A stretch of 10,404 nt of DNA from an uncultured Lactobacillus sp. (GTDB lineage Bacteria > Bacillota > Bacilli > Lactobacillales > Lactobacillaceae). The stretch covers positions 1 to 10,404 of the forward strand of contig CALYQE010000065.1 in NCBI GenBank assembly GCA_945281075.1, given 5' to 3'. Shown piece by piece: positions 7,180 through 10,404 of the stretch; positions within the stretch are counted from its first letter, which is position 1; every line of letters begins with the position of its first letter. The translations under genes and the position numbers were made by a program. The notes beneath the pieces were generated by a model that saw only the letters and a list, made by a program, of their open reading frames with translations, ran no database searches and was not told the DNA's origin.

Positions 7180-8052
7180 ATGCTATTGGGTTCAATTGAA
7201 GCTGGCGGTACCAAATTCGTATGTGCTGTTGGCAATGAAAACTATCAAGTTAAAGACGAAACTTCGTTTCCGACCACTACTCCCGCGGAAACTTTACAAA
7301 AAACAGTCGATTATTTTAAGCAGTTTGATGTCGATGCCATTGGTATTGCCTCATTTGGACCGATTGAAGTGCGCAAGACAGCTGATAATTATGGTTATAT
7401 TACTGATACCCCAAAAGCCGGCTGGAGCAACACTGACTTCGTTGGTTTTTTGCAAAAAAACATTAAAGTACCAATGTATTTCACAACAGATGTGAATGGT
7501 TCGACCTATGGCGAGTATGTTATGTCGCTGCTTTCTAATGAAGATATCGATTCTCTTGTCTATTACACAATTGGCACCGGAGTTGGCGGAGGTGCGATTA
7601 TTGATGGCAAATTAGTAGGTTCTTTGGGTCACCCCGAAATGGGGCATGTTAAACTGAAGCGCCACCCCGATGACCTAAATTTTGCCGGTGTTTGTCCTTT
7701 TCACCAAGACTGTTTAGAAGGCTTAGTCTCGGGACCAACATTTGAAGCGCGGCTGAACAAGGCTGGTAAGGATGTTCCGCTATCTGACCATGTGTGGGAC
7801 ATCATGAGCTATTATGTTGCACAGGCCGCTCTGCAAGTGACGTTGATTTTGCGCCCTGACAAAATTGTGTTTGGTGGCGGCGTAACTAGTGAAGCCTTTT
7901 TGCAAAAAGTGTGCCGTGATTTTGCTAAATTATTGAATAACTATGTTAACGTGCCAGATTTAAAGCAGTACATTACGTTGCCAGCAATCGCTAATAATGG
8001 CTCGGCAACAGTTGGTGATTTCGCCCTAGCCAAGCGGCTATTGAGAGAATAA
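7180..8052 (+). CDS. ROK-family fructokinase
   Basis: This 290-residue sugar kinase converts fructose and ATP to fructose-6-phosphate for glycolysis. Visible motifs are the phosphate-binding EAGGTK (7-12), the catalytic Asp104 in TTDVNGSTYGEY, GTGVGGG (132-138), the ROK zinc site (His156, Cys172, His175, Cys178 in GHVKLK and VCPFHQDC) and FGGGV (231-235). Full family length is present. The ATG follows AAAGGGGA (7163-7170) overlapping the GH32 stop, so the two genes are likely co-transcribed. It would use fructose released by GH32. Its codons look more GC-rich than the PTS and GH32 genes (one sampled 60-base line is 52% GC against 35% in GH32), so it may be older than, or separately recruited into, the operon. 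Genes of this type are usually called scrK, frk or fruK-like. Confidence 0.93.
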   Translation: MLLGSIEAGGTKFVCAVGNENYQVKDETSFPTTTPAETLQKTVDYFKQFDVDAIGIASFGPIEVRKTADNYGYITDTPKAGWSNTDFVGFLQKNIKVPMYFTTDVNGSTYGEYVMSLLSNEDIDSLVYYTIGTGVGGGAIIDGKLVGSLGHPEMGHVKLKRHPDDLNFAGVCPFHQDCLEGLVSGPTFEARLNKAGKDVPLSDHVWDIMSYYVAQAALQVTLILRPDKIVFGGGVTSEAFLQKVCRDFAKLLNNYVNVPDLKQYITLPAIANNGSATVGDFALAKRLLRE

Positions 8053-8067
8053 TTTAGAGTAGCATTT

Positions 8068-8098
8068 AAAGGCTTGAGTTTCTTACTCGAGCCTTTTT
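8068..8098 (+). terminator. Rho-independent terminator of the sugar operon
   Basis: AAAGGCTTGAGT (8068-8079) pairs with ACTCGAGCCTTT (8085-8096) with one G-U pair and a 5-base loop, and a T-run follows to 8098. It begins 16 bases after the fructokinase stop codon and closes the PTS-GH32-fructokinase transcript. Confidence 0.92.
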
Positions 8099-8177
8099 GA
8101 TTGAAAAAAGTAAAGCGCAGTTGAGCCAGAACATCCTTGGTAAAGTTTCCGAAAAAAATAGCTAAACTAAGTTTATA

Positions 8178-8221
8178 AAAAAATAACCACTAGCTAGCCT
8201 TAGCTAAAGTGGTTATTTTTT
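8178..8221. terminator. Second hairpin terminator, bidirectional
   Basis: Bases 8178-8191 pair perfectly with 8208-8221 as a 14-bp stem, AACCACT against AGTGGTT flanked by A and T runs. A small AGCT/AGCT inner stem (8192-8195 with 8202-8205) lies in the loop. The A and T runs make it work in both directions. No gene ends here other than the fructokinase gene, already terminated upstream, so it may be a leftover of a lost gene or an insulator before the next module. Confidence 0.75.
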
Positions 8222-8226
8222 ATCGC

Positions 8227-8270
8227 AATTAAGACAAATAAGCATTTTTTAGTGATTATCTGTCTTAATT
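8227..8270. repeat. Perfect 10-bp inverted repeat upstream of the SIR2 gene
   Basis: AATTAAGACA (8227-8236) and TGTCTTAATT (8261-8270) are exact reverse complements with a 24-base spacer. ATAA (8238-8241) and TTAT (8256-8259) can extend the stem past one mismatch. It is about 40 bases before the TATAAT of the SIR2 promoter and has no following T-run. It may be a protein-binding site controlling the defence operon or a structured DNA/RNA element. No known element was recognised. Confidence 0.5.
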
Positions 8271-8310
8271 ATGGTTATATTGAGTATATATTTAAATGTT
8301 TTAATTTTAG

Positions 8311-8316
8311 TATAAT
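8311..8316 (+). promoter_or_regulatory. -10 element of the probable SIR2-HerA promoter
   Basis: TATAAT matches the sigma-A -10 consensus exactly and lies 44 bases before the chosen SIR2 start, predicting transcription from about 8323. No good -35 is visible at 16-18 bases (the sequence there is AT-only), and the extended TGn is absent. The promoter may be weak or may depend on an activator. Confidence 0.55.
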
Positions 8317-8359
8317 GCGTTTGTAATAATTATATGGTTTAGAAAGGAAGATGTTAATA

Positions 8360-9694
8360 ATGGTAAAGGAAGAAAAACAAAAAGGAAATTCAAAAGACAG
8401 TAAAAAGCCAAAGAAAAATCGAAAAAGGAAACCCAAAGCCAGCCAAAAAGAAATTTTTTTTAGAGCATTTGAATTTGACTTATCAAAAGAAAAAAATACA
8501 AAAAATTACTTTAGTAGTGGTGAACCATGGCCTACAGATAAAGAAGAACGAAGAGAATATGATGACCTTAAATTTAAAAATGATATAAAAATGGAAGTAT
8601 CAAAAATTATAAACAGAAGATTTGATAATATTGTACTTCTGGCGGGTGCAGGTGCTTCAGTTGTTACTGACGCTGGAGGAAAAATAAATTCCAAATATGG
8701 TAAAACTATGCAAATGATTGCGAATAAAATTTTTGAAAAATTAAAGGGTACCAATAACAAAGATACAGAAAATACAGATGATGACTATTTTGGTTTAGAA
8801 AAATTAGCTGAAATTTCTCATTTTAAAGGTTCAATAAAAAAAGATAATGGGCAACTTTCTGACGATTTTAGCTTAGAAGATTTTTTGTCAAATGTAATAC
8901 ACTTTGAACCATATGTTGACGAAAAAAATAGGGAAAAATATTGTAATACAAAAAATGAAATTCTTACATTAATTAAGAGTGAAACCCAGTATAATTACGA
9001 TAAGAATTTATTGAAACATGAAGCCATTTTAAATTTATTAAATGAAAAAGTTGAGACCCCTAATAAGTTATCAGTAGTGACAACAAATTATGATACTATA
9101 TTTGAAGATGCAGCAGCTAGCAGCAACTATACTGTGTTTGACGGCTTTAAATTTATGGCCGAGCCCGAATTTGATAGTGATATGTTTAATTGGAATCTTG
9201 TAAAAGAAGTTCCAGATATAAAAACGCAAGAGTTAGAGTACAACAGCAGGGTGCTCAATTTAATAAAAATACATGGTTCAACGAGCTGGAGACGTACTGC
9301 AAAAAATAAAATAATTCGTTCAAAAAATAAAAATGTAAAAGCCAACAATACAGTGATGATTTTTCCTAGTTCAGATAAATATGCTCAAAGTTATCAGGAA
9401 CCGTATTTTGAACTCTTTTCAAAATTTCAAGAACTTTTGAAAAGAAAAAACACATTGTTAATTACAGCAGGCTTTAGTTTTTCCGATAACCATATATTTG
9501 AAATGGTAAGTCAGGCAGTGAAAAATAATAGAAGTTTAACGCTATTAGTATCAGATTATGACATTGAACAATCAAAAAATAGTAATTGGCAAAGCCTTTT
9601 GGGTTTGATGAAAGATTATCATCAGGTAGCGTTCCTAAAGGCAACCTTAAACAAAGATTTAGCGTACTTTTTAGGTGGTAATAATGATAATTGA
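8360..9694 (+). CDS. SIR2-domain protein, predicted NADase of a SIR2-HerA anti-phage system
   Basis: This protein has 444 residues from ATG 8360. An in-frame ATG at 8351 would add three residues but touches the AAAGGAAG ribosome site (8343-8350), so 8360, nine bases away, is preferred. A lysine/arginine-rich tail (about 1-30) precedes a SIR2_2-type Rossmann domain (about 85-440). Motifs are VLLAGAGAS (NAD-binding loop, 92-100), VVTTNYDTIFE (TTNYD 241-245, catalytic Asn), LIKIHGSTSW (catalytic His305) and LITAGFSFSDNHI (367-379). Such defence SIR2 domains typically hydrolyse NAD+ instead of deacetylating proteins. The NAD-loop and catalytic residues look intact. No signal peptide or membrane segment is present. 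The stop overlaps the HerA start by 11 bases, indicating a coupled two-gene operon. A sampled line (8581-8640) is only 20% GC, far below the upstream operon, consistent with horizontal acquisition. Confidence 0.87.
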   Translation: MVKEEKQKGNSKDSKKPKKNRKRKPKASQKEIFFRAFEFDLSKEKNTKNYFSSGEPWPTDKEERREYDDLKFKNDIKMEVSKIINRRFDNIVLLAGAGASVVTDAGGKINSKYGKTMQMIANKIFEKLKGTNNKDTENTDDDYFGLEKLAEISHFKGSIKKDNGQLSDDFSLEDFLSNVIHFEPYVDEKNREKYCNTKNEILTLIKSETQYNYDKNLLKHEAILNLLNEKVETPNKLSVVTTNYDTIFEDAAASSNYTVFDGFKFMAEPEFDSDMFNWNLVKEVPDIKTQELEYNSRVLNLIKIHGSTSWRRTAKNKIIRSKNKNVKANNTVMIFPSSDKYAQSYQEPYFELFSKFQELLKRKNTLLITAGFSFSDNHIFEMVSQAVKNNRSLTLLVSDYDIEQSKNSNWQSLLGLMKDYHQVAFLKATLNKDLAYFLGGNNDN

Positions 9695-10404
9695 TGATTT
9701 TTACAGCGGAGTGAACTCGAAAGAAAAAGAGAAGAATGGCATTGATAAAAGTAGTTTTTATTTGGGAATGGTAACTCAGGTACAAAGAAATAGTGTTACT
9801 TTGCAAGTGGAAAACTTATCATTAATTTCGCATAGGGAAATTAGAAGTGAATCATTAATACCTAATACAATTAACTATTATGTTGTTATAGAATCTATTA
9901 CAGGCTTGTTCTTTGGCGAGGTGCACAAAGCTAAGATAGCAAATTCAGATAACGTACATTTGGCTAACAAAGAAAAAACTTGGCCAGAGATTGAAGTAGA
10001 AATACTTGCAGTAATGAAGAACGGCGGAGATAAATTTGATCTTGCTGGAAGCCTTACCGTCGGTTTAATGGATAAAGTCTATATAGCAAATAGAAAAATA
10101 ATAGATAAGTTTTTTGAATCTATCAACGCAAATAACAACTCAAAGGAAAAGAGCCTACCTTCGTTTGCTACCCTAGCAAGTAATGGACAAGGAGTAAAGT
10201 TTATGCCTAGTACACTTTTTGATAAACATTTAATGATAATTGGTGCGACAAATACTGGTAAATCAACTTCTGCTCTTAGTATTCTTGATAAATTAATAAA
10301 TGAAAAGATTAGAGTTCTAATAATTGATCCGACAGGTGAATATAATAATTCATTTAGTGATGATAAAGTAGAAAAATTAGAACTTGGTATAAATACAAAA
10401 ATAT
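9684..10404 (+). CDS. herA: HerA-family hexameric ATPase/helicase, N-terminal part (runs off the window)
   Basis: This frame, absent from a simple ORF list because it lacks a stop, opens with ATG 9684 after AGGTGG (9673-9678) and stays open to the right edge (240 residues visible). Residues about 25-110 look like the HAS-barrel domain of HerA, beta-rich with LGMVTQV and FFGEVHKA. A RecA-like ATPase core follows with Walker A IIGATNTGKST (185-195) and the HerA signature VLIIDPTGEY (211-220, Asp215). The catalytic Walker B and arginine finger lie beyond the window. Known HerA proteins form hexameric DNA-translocating ATPases. Archaeal HerA pairs with NurA, while defence versions pair with SIR2 or DUF4297. 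The overlap with the SIR2 gene identifies this as the SIR2-associated type, in which the two proteins are known to form one large complex. Confidence 0.88.
   Translation, partial: MIIDDFYSGVNSKEKEKNGIDKSSFYLGMVTQVQRNSVTLQVENLSLISHREIRSESLIPNTINYYVVIESITGLFFGEVHKAKIANSDNVHLANKEKTWPEIEVEILAVMKNGGDKFDLAGSLTVGLMDKVYIANRKIIDKFFESINANNNSKEKSLPSFATLASNGQGVKFMPSTLFDKHLMIIGATNTGKSTSALSILDKLINEKIRVLIIDPTGEYNNSFSDDKVEKLELGINTKI

Larger units (their letters stand above)
8053..8359. other. Terminator-rich boundary between sugar operon and SIR2-HerA module
   Basis: These 307 bases hold no gene I can support. They contain the operon terminator (8068-8098), a stretch without recognisable content (8099-8177) in which TAGCTAAA at 8159-8166 recurs at 8201-8208, a second hairpin (8178-8221), a perfect 10-bp inverted repeat (8227-8270), a TATAAT promoter element (8311-8316) and a ribosome binding site (8344-8350). 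Base composition becomes clearly more AT-rich from here to the end. No tRNA, transposase or integrase remnant is visible. Confidence 0.7.

Noticed and set aside
7196..7495. 99-residue + strand frame inside the fructokinase gene
   Set aside because: The overlapping fructokinase frame carries all ROK motifs in this stretch. The alternative frame has no motif or ribosome site.
8178..8270. Tandem inverted repeats read as a CRISPR array or insertion-sequence ends
   Set aside because: The two dyads have different sequences and spacers, there are only two of them, and there is no transposase or cas gene nearby.
9474..9806. 110-residue open frame on the minus strand
   Set aside because: It lies across the SIR2/HerA overlap, both of which have clear family motifs on the + strand. 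It has no recognisable motif and is a reverse-strand shadow.

Overview
The window looks like chromosomal DNA of a low-GC lactic acid bacterium, most likely a Lactobacillus. The evidence is the AT-rich sequence, strong purine-rich ribosome binding sites, a PRD-type PTS regulator, a mannose-family PTS and lactobacillus-style terminators. I cannot fix the species. All recognised genes lie on the + strand and form two unrelated modules separated by a terminator-rich gap.

Module 1 (about 299-8098) is a sugar-use locus. Before it are the last codons of an unidentified gene and a strong hairpin terminator (101-146). A LevR-type activator (379-3129) has a probable sigma-A promoter with a catabolite-repression (cre-like) box at its start. 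The activator carries HTH, sigma-54-interacting AAA+, PRD, EIIA-like, EIIB-like and PRD domains. Directly downstream is an almost perfect sigma-54 (-24/-12) promoter at 3168-3184. It precedes mannose-family PTS genes in the order EIIC, EIID, EIIB, EIIA, then a cytosolic GH32 beta-fructosidase and a ROK-family fructokinase. A terminator at 8068-8098 closes the unit. The inferred pathway is uptake and phosphorylation of a beta-fructoside (sucrose or a short fructo-oligosaccharide) by the PTS, cleavage inside the cell by GH32, and phosphorylation of the released fructose by the fructokinase. LevR would sense PTS phosphorylation state and drive RpoN-dependent transcription.

The gap 8053-8359 holds two hairpin terminators, a perfect 10-bp inverted repeat and a TATAAT promoter.

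Module 2 (8360 to the end of the window) is markedly more AT-rich. It encodes a SIR2-domain protein with an unusual lysine/arginine-rich N-terminus. Its stop codon overlaps the start of a HerA-type ATPase gene that runs off the window. This is the gene pair of the SIR2-HerA (Nezha-type) anti-phage defence system: a SIR2 NADase with a HerA hexameric ATPase. It is the most interesting content here. The system class is already described, but the basic N-terminal tail and the upstream inverted repeat deserve a look.
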